Made by a program: the position numbers and the translations under genes
Notes under the pieces: generated by a model
What the model was told of the DNA's origin: nothing
The model's input: the letters and a program-made list of their open reading frames with translations, nothing else
The model's database searches: none
Source: CBDDGJ01 sp965199285
Lineage (GTDB): Bacteria > Pseudomonadota > Alphaproteobacteria > RS24
DNA length: 64,000 bases
NCBI GenBank assembly: GCA_965199285.1
Contig: OZ240687.1
Coordinates: forward strand, 496,001 to 560,000
Direction: 5' to 3'
Part shown: piece after piece, positions 1 to 8,420 of the stretch
How the letters are laid out: each line of letters begins with the position of its first letter
Position numbering within the stretch: the first letter of the stretch is position 1

Positions 1-822
1 TTGTTGGAAATGTCGCGCCAGCGCACCCGCTCAGGGTTGATTGCGAGCAGTAGCGAAGTCTGTAAACATTGCCAAGGCAATGGGTTTATCCGTTCGGCTG
101 AAAGTCGCGCCTTGCAAGTTTTGCGCGATACAGAAGAAGCGGTGGCTTTAATCGCTGATAAAGAACAAACGCGGACAATGAAAATATATGTACCGCAAGA
201 TGTATGTAATTATATTCTCAATTCGAAGCGCGGCGATTTACATCGTATTGAGACAAGCCATAATCTATCTATCATTGTTGAAACTGATCATGATATGCTG
301 ACCGCAGATTATCGGTTAGAAGATGAAAATGGCGAGATTAATCTTACCCCACAACCAGATGTTCAACATAGTAAAGGGAGCAAGGGCAGTAAGAGACGAA
401 AGAATATCCGCAAGGAAGAAGATTCAGGACGCAAGGGTAATAGTTCCAAGTCTCAACGCCAGCAAACATCTGATAGTAAAGATGAGGAGCAAGAAGCCAA
501 ACCCCGGCGGCGGCGGGGTAGACGCGGCGGCGCTAATCGTCGCAAGCAAGACGAGGCCGCACCAGAAACAAACTCCACCGAAACAAAAAACCCAGAAACG
601 AATGGGACGGATGATGTAAAAGATGAAAACAAGCAAGACATAGCTGCTGTACAATCTTTCGAACCTGTAGCTTTTGAACCTATGGCTTCAGAACCGTCCA
701 CGGCCGCACCTGTTGAGGTTAGAGGTTCAGAAACAGATGATACGCCTCCAGCAAATGAGAAAGACTCAACGCCAAAGGATAATGGCAAACCAAAACGGCG
801 CGGCTGGTGGTCAAAAAACTAA
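1..822 (+). CDS. rne: Ribonuclease E/G, C-terminal part (5' end outside window)
   Basis: This is the last 273 residues of RNase E, the endoribonuclease of mRNA decay and rRNA processing and scaffold of the degradosome. The reading frame is open at the left edge, so the true start lies upstream. Residues 1-12 match the end of the catalytic domain, and Cys21-x2-Cys24 is the Zn-link that joins RNase E subunits. From about residue 120 the chain is low-complexity and charged, with an arginine-rich RNA-binding stretch (RRRRGRRGG) and an acidic linker. It ends in KRRGWWSKN, a basic Trp-Trp tail of the kind seen at the end of alphaproteobacterial RNase E. Confidence 0.93.
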   Translation: MLEMSRQRTRSGLIASSSEVCKHCQGNGFIRSAESRALQVLRDTEEAVALIADKEQTRTMKIYVPQDVCNYILNSKRGDLHRIETSHNLSIIVETDHDMLTADYRLEDENGEINLTPQPDVQHSKGSKGSKRRKNIRKEEDSGRKGNSSKSQRQQTSDSKDEEQEAKPRRRRGRRGGANRRKQDEAAPETNSTETKNPETNGTDDVKDENKQDIAAVQSFEPVAFEPMASEPSTAAPVEVRGSETDDTPPANEKDSTPKDNGKPKRRGWWSKN

Positions 823-895
823 ATATAAGGCTCAGCATAGCATTGAAAACGCTTTAATTTAAGGGCGGCCTTGTATCTATATCTTATAGTTTCTG

Positions 896-923
896 TTGAC
901 ATTTATAAATATAAGAATATATT
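896..923 (+). promoter_or_regulatory. Candidate sigma70-type promoter for the AT-rich island
   Basis: TTGACA at 896-901 and TATATT at 918-923 are separated by 16 bp. The pair lies about 165 bp upstream of the aminotransferase gene in a gap that has no other coding sequence. It would give a leader of about 160 nt. The surroundings are AT-rich, so chance matches are possible. Confidence 0.42.
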
Positions 924-1045
924 CAGGCTTCACGTACTGGGGAATATTCTCTTCTGATTTCGTTAACAAAATATGTACCAGCAATATAATTTAGAATTTA
1001 ACTGAATATACTCGGATGACTTAGATTTATTAATCAGGAGTATAA

Positions 1046-1099
1046 TTGTTAAAACTTGTTGGTGCATTAAGAAATATAGGTAAGCTTTTGGATGTATAA
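1046..1099 (+). CDS. Possible 17-residue leader peptide overlapping the aminotransferase start
   Basis: A TTG codon at 1046 sits 5 nt after AGGAG (1036-1040), a better ribosome site than the one in front of the aminotransferase ATG. The frame encodes MLKLVGALRNIGKLLDV and stops at 1097-1099, just past the ATG at 1092. This arrangement would couple translation of the two frames. The peptide could be amphipathic. It is too short to judge by composition, and no homologue is known to me. Confidence 0.3.
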   Translation: MLKLVGALRNIGKLLDV

Positions 1100-2504
1100 A
1101 TTTGAAGATGCGCTAGGACTAGAAATTGGCGAAGTCCATGAAATTTACAGAAATTTTTCTAATAAAAAACTGCCCGAGATATATAAGAAGTTTGGTTTTG
1201 GTCAAGAAATCATTGATAAAGCACAAGGGTCTTATCTAGAAACACGCTCAGGGCGAAAAATCCTCGATCTTACAGGGGGATTAGGAGTAGCTAATTTTGG
1301 TCACAACCACCCTAGAGTTATGAATGTGCGGCGTAAATTCTGTGAAGATATGCGACCTGAAATTCATAAAAGTTACTTCAATCCTATACTTGCGGCAGCA
1401 TCTTTTAACCTTGCAAAGGTTCTTGGACACGGGCTCACATATTCGTTTTTTTGTAACAGCGGTGCCGAAAGCATCGATGGTGCTCTAAAGATTACCTATA
1501 AACGTCATCAGGGGAGACGCAAATATGTTCTCCATTCTGATCGCTCATTTCATGGTAAAACAATAGGAGCCGGTTCGCTTAGTGCCGGGGATAATTTTGT
1601 TGGTGGAAAGAGCCGCTTCTTTTTTCAGAAAATACCGGGTGTAATTCAGTATAATTTTAATTCTTTTGAATCGATCAAAGAAGAATGTGACAGGGTTAGA
1701 CCAGAAAATGTCTACGCTATTTTTATTGAACCGTTTAGTTGTTCGACATTGACACCATGCGATCAACAGTTTCTTAAAAAGGTTCGCGCGTATTGTCACC
1801 AACACAAAATTTCTCTGGTTTTTGATGAAATATATTCAGGGTTTGCTAAATGTGGATATGATTTTTATTTCCATAAATATGGTATTGTACCAGATGTGAT
1901 TTGCCTTTCCAAAGCGCTGGGCGGCGGGAAAGCCAGTATTAGTGCTTATGTTTCAAATGAAGCTGTACATTCTGAAGCCTATGGTACAATTGGCGGGGCG
2001 CTCACACATTCTACGACCTATAATAGTTTTGGTGAAGAATGTGTAACTGTATTGGAATGTTGCAATATTTTGGTAGATGAGCGTGTTGCCGAAAATGCTC
2101 TTAAGATCGAGGCTTATCTTAAAGACGAACTTGGCGCATTGTGTGATGACAGTGAAATTCCTGTGACGGAGGTTCGAGGCGCTGGTAGTCATTTCGGCAT
2201 TATTCTTGAAAGTAAGTTAGACGTTTTTCAAGAGGCAGTAAAACTTTTACCTATTGATTTTACCTCAGACCCCTTATTTATGAAAAAACTCGTAACCACT
2301 GCCATTGCCAATGATCTATGGAAGAATGCGAATATTCTTACAGCTTTTACAAGTAATATAGATGTTATTTTAAATATAAGTCCGGCGCCTATTACTGACA
2401 TAAATGTGCTAAAAGACTATCTGCCAGGTTTAAAGAAAACGCTCAAGCGTAACATGGTATCAATGATCGCTGAAGTCATTAAAAATGGTTTGGTTAAACT
2501 GTAA
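1092..2504 (+). CDS. PLP-dependent class III aminotransferase
   Basis: This 470-residue protein has the class III (omega-amino acid/diaminobutyrate-type) fold. Signatures are an N-terminal glycine-rich LTGGLGVANFGHNHP segment, the cofactor-binding aspartate in VFDEIYSG (about residue 245), and the Schiff-base lysine in LSKALGGGK (about residue 274). An in-frame stop lies just upstream, so this ATG is the earliest possible. Neighbouring glycosyltransferase, formyltransferase and GtrA-like genes suggest it makes an amine for a surface glycan. Sugar aminotransferases are usually DegT-type, so that role is inference. Codon use is AT-rich compared with the housekeeping genes, consistent with transfer. 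Confidence 0.85.
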   Translation: MYKFEDALGLEIGEVHEIYRNFSNKKLPEIYKKFGFGQEIIDKAQGSYLETRSGRKILDLTGGLGVANFGHNHPRVMNVRRKFCEDMRPEIHKSYFNPILAAASFNLAKVLGHGLTYSFFCNSGAESIDGALKITYKRHQGRRKYVLHSDRSFHGKTIGAGSLSAGDNFVGGKSRFFFQKIPGVIQYNFNSFESIKEECDRVRPENVYAIFIEPFSCSTLTPCDQQFLKKVRAYCHQHKISLVFDEIYSGFAKCGYDFYFHKYGIVPDVICLSKALGGGKASISAYVSNEAVHSEAYGTIGGALTHSTTYNSFGEECVTVLECCNILVDERVAENALKIEAYLKDELGALCDDSEIPVTEVRGAGSHFGIILESKLDVFQEAVKLLPIDFTSDPLFMKKLVTTAIANDLWKNANILTAFTSNIDVILNISPAPITDINVLKDYLPGLKKTLKRNMVSMIAEVIKNGLVKL

Positions 2505-2522
2505 AGTACAAGGAGCTAAATT

Positions 2523-2612
2523 GTGAACAGGTTATCTTGTCAATTTGATAGCAATAAAATACATATTCATTGGTTTTATTTTTTTGTGCCTATCACTATT
2601 ATTGACGCTTAA
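2523..2612 (+). CDS. Possible 29-residue hydrophobic small ORF
   Basis: GTG at 2523 follows AGGAG (2511-2515) with 7-nt spacing, directly after the aminotransferase stop. The 29 codons end in a hydrophobic, aromatic-rich stretch (HWFYFFVPITII). It could be a small membrane peptide or a chance frame. The rest of the gap to 2737 shows nothing else. Confidence 0.22.
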   Translation: MNRLSCQFDSNKIHIHWFYFFVPITIIDA

Positions 2613-2737
2613 TGGGTGCTTCAATTACCTCACTAACCGTGACGACAGATAGTCAGAAATAATTTTAAGATATAGATCTAGAAAAATGATACCCAAATCC
2701 ACACTTACACAATCCTTAAACAAAGGTGTTTATAATC

Positions 2738-3713
2738 ATGACAGAAAATAATAATATACAAAAAGTCGCTGTCATATTGCCTGCATATAACGAAGAAAAA
2801 ACAATTCGCGAGACGATTATATCTTTTTTCGAACAACTGCCGGAGGCATATTTCTATGTTATAAACAATGCATCAAAAGATAGAACAGAAGAAATTACAA
2901 GGGAAACATTTAAAGAGATTGGCTGTCAGGGAGATATTATATTTGAAGGCCGAAAAGGGAAAGGTAACGCTATAAGGCGTGCATTCCTTAACATAGAAGC
3001 AGATATCTATGTTATGTCTGATGCCGACAGCAACTTATCCCGCGAATTGTGTTCATGATTTAATCGCTGTTGTATCCGATGGTAAGGCAGATATGGCTGT
3101 AGGTGACAGACACTCTGAAGGACATTATGAGCAAGAAAATAAGCGCATGATGCACGGATTTGGAAATGCTCTCGTGCGTAATCTTGTAAATTTCTTTTTT
3201 CGTACATCTCTTAAAGATATAATGAGTGGCTACCGAGTGTTTAATCGACGGTTTGTGAAAAATTATCCTATTTTAATTGAGGCTTTTGAGCTCGAAACGG
3301 ATATGACCCTTCATGCGCTTGATAGAAGATTCAATATTATAGAACTTCCTGTTCCCTACAAAGATCGTCCAGTTGGGAGCACTTCTAAATTAAACACCTA
3401 TCGAGATGGTGTGAAAGTTATTTTCACAATCCTTCAAATACTTCGCTATTATAAGCCACTATTCTTTTTTGGTAGTTTATCTTTTTGTTTTGCATTTGGC
3501 AGCTTAGCGATTGGCATGCCCGTTCTTTTAGAATGGCTAGAAACAGGATTAATTACCCATATTCCATTAGCAATTTTGGCGACAGGAATCGGGATTTTGG
3601 CAGCCATTTCATTGACTATAGCTATAGTGCTTGATTCTGTTGTCTATATTGATAAAAAATCTTTTGAATTGAAGCTCCTAAGCGAGTCTAATACAAGAAA
3701 ATATGACAAATAA
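2738..3713 (+). pseudogene. Family 2 glycosyltransferase (DPM1/GtrB-like), frameshifted
   Basis: The two halves form one GT2 enzyme of the dolichol/undecaprenyl-phosphate sugar transferase type. The first frame holds the nucleotide-sugar site (ILPAYNEE, then DAD). After a one-base surplus near 3032 the second frame continues TYPANCV, restoring the familiar DxDxTYP pattern. It then runs through MSGYRVFNRR, RPVGSTSKLNTYRDG and two C-terminal membrane helices (about 3460-3680), as in GtrB. The family moves a sugar from a nucleotide donor to polyprenyl phosphate at the inner membrane face. ATG 2738 is preferred to GTG 2726. The break may be a real mutation or a sequence error; both halves look well conserved. 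Confidence 0.8.
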
Positions 3714-4131
3714 TCTCGAATCACCAACGATCGTCACTCTGACCGATGAGGTAACGTATTTTTATTATTTTTTAACCAAAGAAGAACCCAAAACCAAAAT
3801 AATAAAAGCTTATATTGATGCACACACAAAAATTGAATCGCTAAGACACTGTTCTGATCTAGAATTAGCCGATGTTCACAAGATTATCTTGAAGCAGATT
3901 AATCCTTATGGAATCGAATTCTGGTTACGCGATCGGGTTGAAAATCATGTTCTGTGTCAAAAACTAAGTTTGCTGAATTATTTAGTTGAAACCGGTCATG
4001 ATGGCTTAAGCAATCGTAACAGAAATACGGGTTTTTTTCGTGGGGGTATTGAATTAATTTTTATCTTTTGGGCTGGCCTCTTTATTTTATTACGCGGTAG
4101 GATACAAAAGTTTTTATATGGAATCGTTTGA
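3703..4131 (+). CDS. Small protein with C-terminal membrane helix, unknown function
   Basis: I do not recognise this 142-residue protein. It overlaps the glycosyltransferase end by 11 bp and the GMC-like gene start by 14 bp, so the three are probably translated together. The N-terminal 110 residues are soluble, helical and rich in charged and aromatic residues. One hydrophobic helix (IELIFIFWAGLFILL) lies near residues 115-130, followed by a short basic tail. Its position in front of a GMC-family flavoprotein recalls the small subunits of gluconate-type dehydrogenases, but there is no Tat signal and no clear motif. A partner or membrane anchor role is only a guess. Confidence 0.68.
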   Translation: MTNNLESPTIVTLTDEVTYFYYFLTKEEPKTKIIKAYIDAHTKIESLRHCSDLELADVHKIILKQINPYGIEFWLRDRVENHVLCQKLSLLNYLVETGHDGLSNRNRNTGFFRGGIELIFIFWAGLFILLRGRIQKFLYGIV

Positions 4132-5683
4132 ACATGTTGTGATTGGGAGTGGTCCTTCCGGTACAGGCGCATTATTGAGGCTGAACAAGAAAGGAACTTG
4201 CATTATTGATATTGGCGAAAAACCCCGCCACTCATTTCCTTATGAAACCCTAGCGCAGGGATTAGAAGCTAAGGTTCCTGAAAAACTTCTGGGTGAAAAT
4301 TGGGAGTTTATGGCTAACCTACAAAAAGCCGATCACATCCATCCGAAACTTCGCGCAGACGCATTACGGCATGTTATGAGTGGTGAGTTCTATAGCGTTT
4401 TTGATGAAACCGGAACAAACCTCGTCAACGGGCACGGAAGTCATGCGCTTGGGGGAATGGCTAATGTTTGGGGCGGACAGCTGCTTCGGTACTTGCCTGA
4501 GGATTTTGAAAATCACGATAAATGGCCGCTATGCGTAAAGGAATTATCGCCATATTATGATTTACTGGAAAAGGAGATAGGTATTTCGGGCAAAAATGAT
4601 GCTTTGGCTTTCTACCTTGGTCAAAGTGATCATTTGTTGCCGCCAGTTCCAATGGTATCTAGCGCATCACAACTCTTAAAACGCTTTGAGAGTTTAAAAA
4701 ATCACCGCAAAGATAAGATTGTGCAATTAGGCAGGGCGCGGCTCGCTGTTCTTACTCACTCATATAATGGACGAAGTCCTCACCTATTTGGTGAAACTGA
4801 GTTCTTTTCGACCAGGCAAACCGGCTTTTATACACCGCAAGCAACTTTCCAGAAAATCGTGGCGCAAGGTTTGGTGGATTATCGTACAAAGACTAAATTC
4901 CTAACATTCAAAGAAGGGAATGATTGGGTCCATGTTACCTTATGTGATCTGCGGTCTAATCAACAATACACAATTAGAACCAAAAATCTGTTGATCGGAT
5001 GTGGAACGATTCAAACGTCTCGCTTGGTAGTGGATTGCTTGGGCAATAACAAGGAGGAACTACCCTTTATTGATCACCCTTCATTATTATTGCCAATTTT
5101 TTTCCCTGCAAATTTTGGTAGTCCATTACCGGCTCATAGCTTTCCTATACAACTTGTTGGCACACAAGCACGGCAGGGATATCGCAATATGATTAGTTTT
5201 TACTATCCTGGTGGAGTTTTATGGTCTGATTTTTTAACAGAAATCCCCTTACCAATGCATCTTGCTCGTAAAGCATTTCCGATTATTTTGAGTGGCATGT
5301 TAGTCGCTCAGATATGGGAAGCCGCAAAGCCAAATTCAGCCAACAAATTATGTATACATAAAGGATGTAATCTACAAATATTTTATAAGAAAAATGATCA
5401 GCTTTTGCGTATTGGCAAACTAATTAAAGACTTACGATATGTCGGAGGAATAACACATAAGAGGCTTGCACGTATTTCACCACCAAGTTGGGGGTTTCAT
5501 CATGTCGGGACATTGCCTATGCAAAAATCACCAGCTAGGTTTCAGACATATCCCGACGGCAGTTTATGGTCTAATCGTAAGGTCCGTATTATTGATGGCA
5601 GTGTGTTGCCATCGCTTCCGGCCAAAAATTGCTCTTTAACGATAATGGCAAATGCAGCACGAATTGCGGATACAACAATTTAA
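4118..5683 (+). CDS. GMC-like FAD-dependent oxidoreductase
   Basis: The 521 residues begin with a dinucleotide-binding motif (VVIGSGPSGTGA, residues 7-18) and end with the GMC C-terminal signature: a His-His pair in FHHVGTLPM, then the FAD-contacting NCSLTIMANAARIA. Such enzymes oxidise alcohol groups, often on sugars, passing electrons to FAD. It lacks the cysteine cluster seen in the related enzyme at 41305. No signal peptide is visible, so it is probably cytoplasmic or tethered through the small membrane protein upstream. Context suggests oxidation of a sugar hydroxyl to a keto group that an aminotransferase could then aminate; this is inference. It is AT-rich like the rest of the island. 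Confidence 0.78.
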   Translation: MESFEHVVIGSGPSGTGALLRLNKKGTCIIDIGEKPRHSFPYETLAQGLEAKVPEKLLGENWEFMANLQKADHIHPKLRADALRHVMSGEFYSVFDETGTNLVNGHGSHALGGMANVWGGQLLRYLPEDFENHDKWPLCVKELSPYYDLLEKEIGISGKNDALAFYLGQSDHLLPPVPMVSSASQLLKRFESLKNHRKDKIVQLGRARLAVLTHSYNGRSPHLFGETEFFSTRQTGFYTPQATFQKIVAQGLVDYRTKTKFLTFKEGNDWVHVTLCDLRSNQQYTIRTKNLLIGCGTIQTSRLVVDCLGNNKEELPFIDHPSLLLPIFFPANFGSPLPAHSFPIQLVGTQARQGYRNMISFYYPGGVLWSDFLTEIPLPMHLARKAFPIILSGMLVAQIWEAAKPNSANKLCIHKGCNLQIFYKKNDQLLRIGKLIKDLRYVGGITHKRLARISPPSWGFHHVGTLPMQKSPARFQTYPDGSLWSNRKVRIIDGSVLPSLPAKNCSLTIMANAARIADTTI

Positions 5684-5768
5684 TCTATGAGCCTATGGGA
5701 TGTTGATCCGCCATCAAACTCTTAAGAACGCCTGAAGCAGCAATAAGAATGATGCGCGATTAGCTAAC

Positions 5769-5797
5769 TTGACGCTCTTTGCCCAACTTGTTACAAT
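5769..5797 (+). promoter_or_regulatory. Strong sigma70-type promoter before the formyltransferase-GtrA gene
   Basis: TTGACG (5769-5774) and TACAAT (5792-5797) are separated by exactly 17 bp. This is the best consensus match in the AT-rich island. It lies 75 bp before the next start codon in an otherwise empty 188-bp gap. It suggests the formyltransferase-GtrA gene can be expressed apart from the upstream overlapping genes. Confidence 0.58.
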
Positions 5798-5871
5798 TAT
5801 TTCGGATTATGAATATGAATCTCTATATATCAAGACTTTAACCACAATATTCGATTTTCCCTTAAATTAGA

Positions 5872-6978
5872 GTGAGTTGTTTAGTGCATTATATATTTTT
5901 GACATCAGGTGACTTTGCATTAGCAGGCGATACATATCGTGATATTGTTCAAAACAATCCAGAGCTCTCAACAGTTTTTGTGAATGTATTGGACAATAAA
6001 AAAAAGCGGGATACGAAACCTTTCAAGTTACTTTTTTTATTTGGTTTTATTGGTTCCATATCTTTTCTATTTAGCTTTCTTAGAAATATCATTTTTTTCT
6101 ACACAAGCAAGAATAGCCATTTTCGCAAAATAAATGAGAACGAACTTGATGACTTTCTATCTTCATTTGACAACCGACAGATAATTCTCATTAATTACGC
6201 CAAAAAGTTCGATTCTATTAAGTACCCTGGCACAATCAACTGCCATCCAAGCAAACTACCCGCCTATAAAGGATTAATGCCGATTTGCCATCAATTATTA
6301 GATCACCTTACTGCGGGTGACGAGTTATATTTCGGCGCTACAATTCATGAGATTGATGAATATTTTGACAAAGGAAAATTAGTTTGGACATGGCGTAAAA
6401 AATTTGATCCATCGACCCCCCTTTTAAAGGTTTATCAAGAGACATATAAATCATTTGCGGAAGGGATAATGCTATATGTTCAAAATGGTTCTGAGAAACA
6501 TTATCCCCCTGTTCCAGATGGAGGGTTTTATAGACGTTCGATGAGTTGGCGAGAAGCCTGGCGATTAAAATATAAAATGTTGGCAAGAGATAAATTTTTT
6601 CGGTTTCTGCTAAATGGTGGTGCTATAGGATTTTTATCCTGGCTACTTCAATTACTTATTTTGGATGTTCTTCACCTATTTTTCGAAGAAACTAAATTTC
6701 TTATTGTACTATCGGTTTGGGGGGCTTTTATTATATCCCTCGCTATTAATTATATTGGTATGCGATTCTTTGTTTTTCAAAAAAAAGGAGGATTTATAAA
6801 ATTTAGCGCCGCAACAAGTTTTATGATTTTCTTGGTAGGCTTTTTTACTGGTGTTATATATAATCTGATAGGCTATTGGTCAGAGTATATAGCAACTACT
6901 TTTTCTTACCCAATCGCTGCCCTATTACTTGCACCGATAAGTTACCTAATCAAAAAGAACTTAGTCTTTTCAAAATGA
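5872..6978 (+). CDS. Formyltransferase domain fused to a GtrA-like membrane domain
   Basis: Residues about 1-225 are a formyltransferase of the Fmt/ArnA type that uses 10-formyl-tetrahydrofolate. The catalytic Asn and His are in INCHPSKLPAYKG and the catalytic Asp is in IHEIDEYFDKG. Residues about 240-368 are a four-helix GtrA domain (RFLLNGGAIGFLSW to SYLIKKNLVF), the family proposed to flip polyprenyl-phosphate sugars. A hydrophobic stretch near residues 60-75 may be an extra helix. The start is GTG because an in-frame stop lies just upstream; a second GTG follows at 5884. The fusion joins sugar N-formylation to a flippase-like domain, which fits the glycosyltransferase nearby. Confidence 0.86.
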   Translation: MSCLVHYIFLTSGDFALAGDTYRDIVQNNPELSTVFVNVLDNKKKRDTKPFKLLFLFGFIGSISFLFSFLRNIIFFYTSKNSHFRKINENELDDFLSSFDNRQIILINYAKKFDSIKYPGTINCHPSKLPAYKGLMPICHQLLDHLTAGDELYFGATIHEIDEYFDKGKLVWTWRKKFDPSTPLLKVYQETYKSFAEGIMLYVQNGSEKHYPPVPDGGFYRRSMSWREAWRLKYKMLARDKFFRFLLNGGAIGFLSWLLQLLILDVLHLFFEETKFLIVLSVWGAFIISLAINYIGMRFFVFQKKGGFIKFSAATSFMIFLVGFFTGVIYNLIGYWSEYIATTFSYPIAALLLAPISYLIKKNLVFSK

Positions 6979-7023
6979 TGATTCGCCGTATTTTCGCCAT
7001 AAGATTTTGTTAAATTGTAATTT

Positions 7024-8394
7024 ATGAAAAAACAGTGGCGATTGTTATTTTTTCTTAGTCTGTGTATTTGCCTTATAGCAGATGCGGTACATGCGCGCGG
7101 GATGACAATTCGCGATGCCGAGATTGAAGCGCTATTGCACGATTATAATAATCCGCTCCTGCGGGCGGCGGGGCTGGATCCGAAAAACGTGCATATCGGC
7201 ATTATCAACAGCCCCGCAATTAATGCCTTTGTCACTGGCGGGCAGAATATTTTTTATCATACGGGGCTGATATTGGAAGCCGACCGTCCCAATGTGGTGA
7301 TCGGGGTTGCAGCACATGAAATCGGCCATATAACGGGCGGGCATTTAAGCCGCCAAAGCGAGGCCGCAAAAAGCGCCAATATTCCTGTCGTTGCCGGCAT
7401 GATTTTAGGGTTAGGTTCTGCCCTTGCCGGGGCAGGAGATGCGGCAATTATGATGATTACGGGCGGGATCCAAATCGGCCAGCAAAATTATTTAAGCTAC
7501 TCACGCGTGCAAGAATCTGCGGCCGACCAGACCGCGCTGCGGCTGCTCAATTATACGGGGCAATCCGCACAAGGGGTGGCAGATTTAATGAATGAATTAT
7601 CAGAGCAAGAAATCTTAAACGAAATCCGCCAAGACCCTTATGTGCGTTCGCATCCGCTGTCCCGCACCCGCGTCAACACTTATCTGACCCAAGCACAAAC
7701 ATCGCCACATTTCAACCAGAAGGATTCGCCAAAATTACAGTTTCGCCACGATATGGTGAAAGCAAAAATTCGTGGCTTTCTCGAACACCCGCAAACAGCA
7801 TTACGATTTTATCCGCAACAAGACCAATCTGCCCCTGCCCGCTATGCTCGTGCGATTGCCTATCACCGGCTCGCCCAAACAGAACAAGCCATCGCGCTTA
7901 TTGATGGGCTGATTATGGAGATGCCGGATAATCCCTATCTTTATGAGTTAAAAGGGCAAATCTATCAGGAATCAGGCCTGCCCAATAAAGCGATTCCGGC
8001 TTATGAAAAAGCGCTGCAACTCGCCCCCGAAACCGCCCTTTTTTTTACCTCGCTTGGCACAGCGCGGCTTGCGATTGGGCGGCAGGAAATTGAAAAACGC
8101 AATATCCCGCATGGACGGGAATATACTGAACATGCCTTGCTTGATCTGCGTGAAGCCATTCGGCTCGAGCCGAAAAATATATCTGCCTATTTTCAGCTCT
8201 CAATCGCTTATGGATTGCTTGAACAATTTGGCCATGCAGAATGGGCGATTGCCGAATTTTATGCAGTCAGAAATAATCCGCAAGCCCTCACCCACGCAAA
8301 ACGGGCTTTGCAAAAACTCTCACCAAGTGATAGTGAATATTTACGGGCGCAAGATATTGCCCAGAGCATAAAGCCCAGACAAAGCAGACGATGA
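7024..8394 (+). CDS. bepA: Periplasmic M48 zinc metalloprotease with TPR repeats (BepA-like)
   Basis: The protein begins with a signal peptide (about residues 1-24) ending near HARG. The zinc motif HEIGH lies near residue 100 and the third ligand in ESAADQTALRLL near 166. The C-terminal half has TPR-like helices (ALAFYPQ-type and AIPAYEKALQLAP repeats). The family supports outer-membrane protein assembly and removes stalled substrates such as misassembled LptD. Length (456) is normal. The next gene starts inside its stop codon or shortly after, so the two are co-transcribed. Base composition returns to the level of the housekeeping genes here, marking the right edge of the AT-rich island. Confidence 0.88.
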   Translation: MKKQWRLLFFLSLCICLIADAVHARGMTIRDAEIEALLHDYNNPLLRAAGLDPKNVHIGIINSPAINAFVTGGQNIFYHTGLILEADRPNVVIGVAAHEIGHITGGHLSRQSEAAKSANIPVVAGMILGLGSALAGAGDAAIMMITGGIQIGQQNYLSYSRVQESAADQTALRLLNYTGQSAQGVADLMNELSEQEILNEIRQDPYVRSHPLSRTRVNTYLTQAQTSPHFNQKDSPKLQFRHDMVKAKIRGFLEHPQTALRFYPQQDQSAPARYARAIAYHRLAQTEQAIALIDGLIMEMPDNPYLYELKGQIYQESGLPNKAIPAYEKALQLAPETALFFTSLGTARLAIGRQEIEKRNIPHGREYTEHALLDLREAIRLEPKNISAYFQLSIAYGLLEQFGHAEWAIAEFYAVRNNPQALTHAKRALQKLSPSDSEYLRAQDIAQSIKPRQSRR

Positions 8395-8420
8395 TAAAAA
8401 AAAACGGTAAGAGGTGCGAT

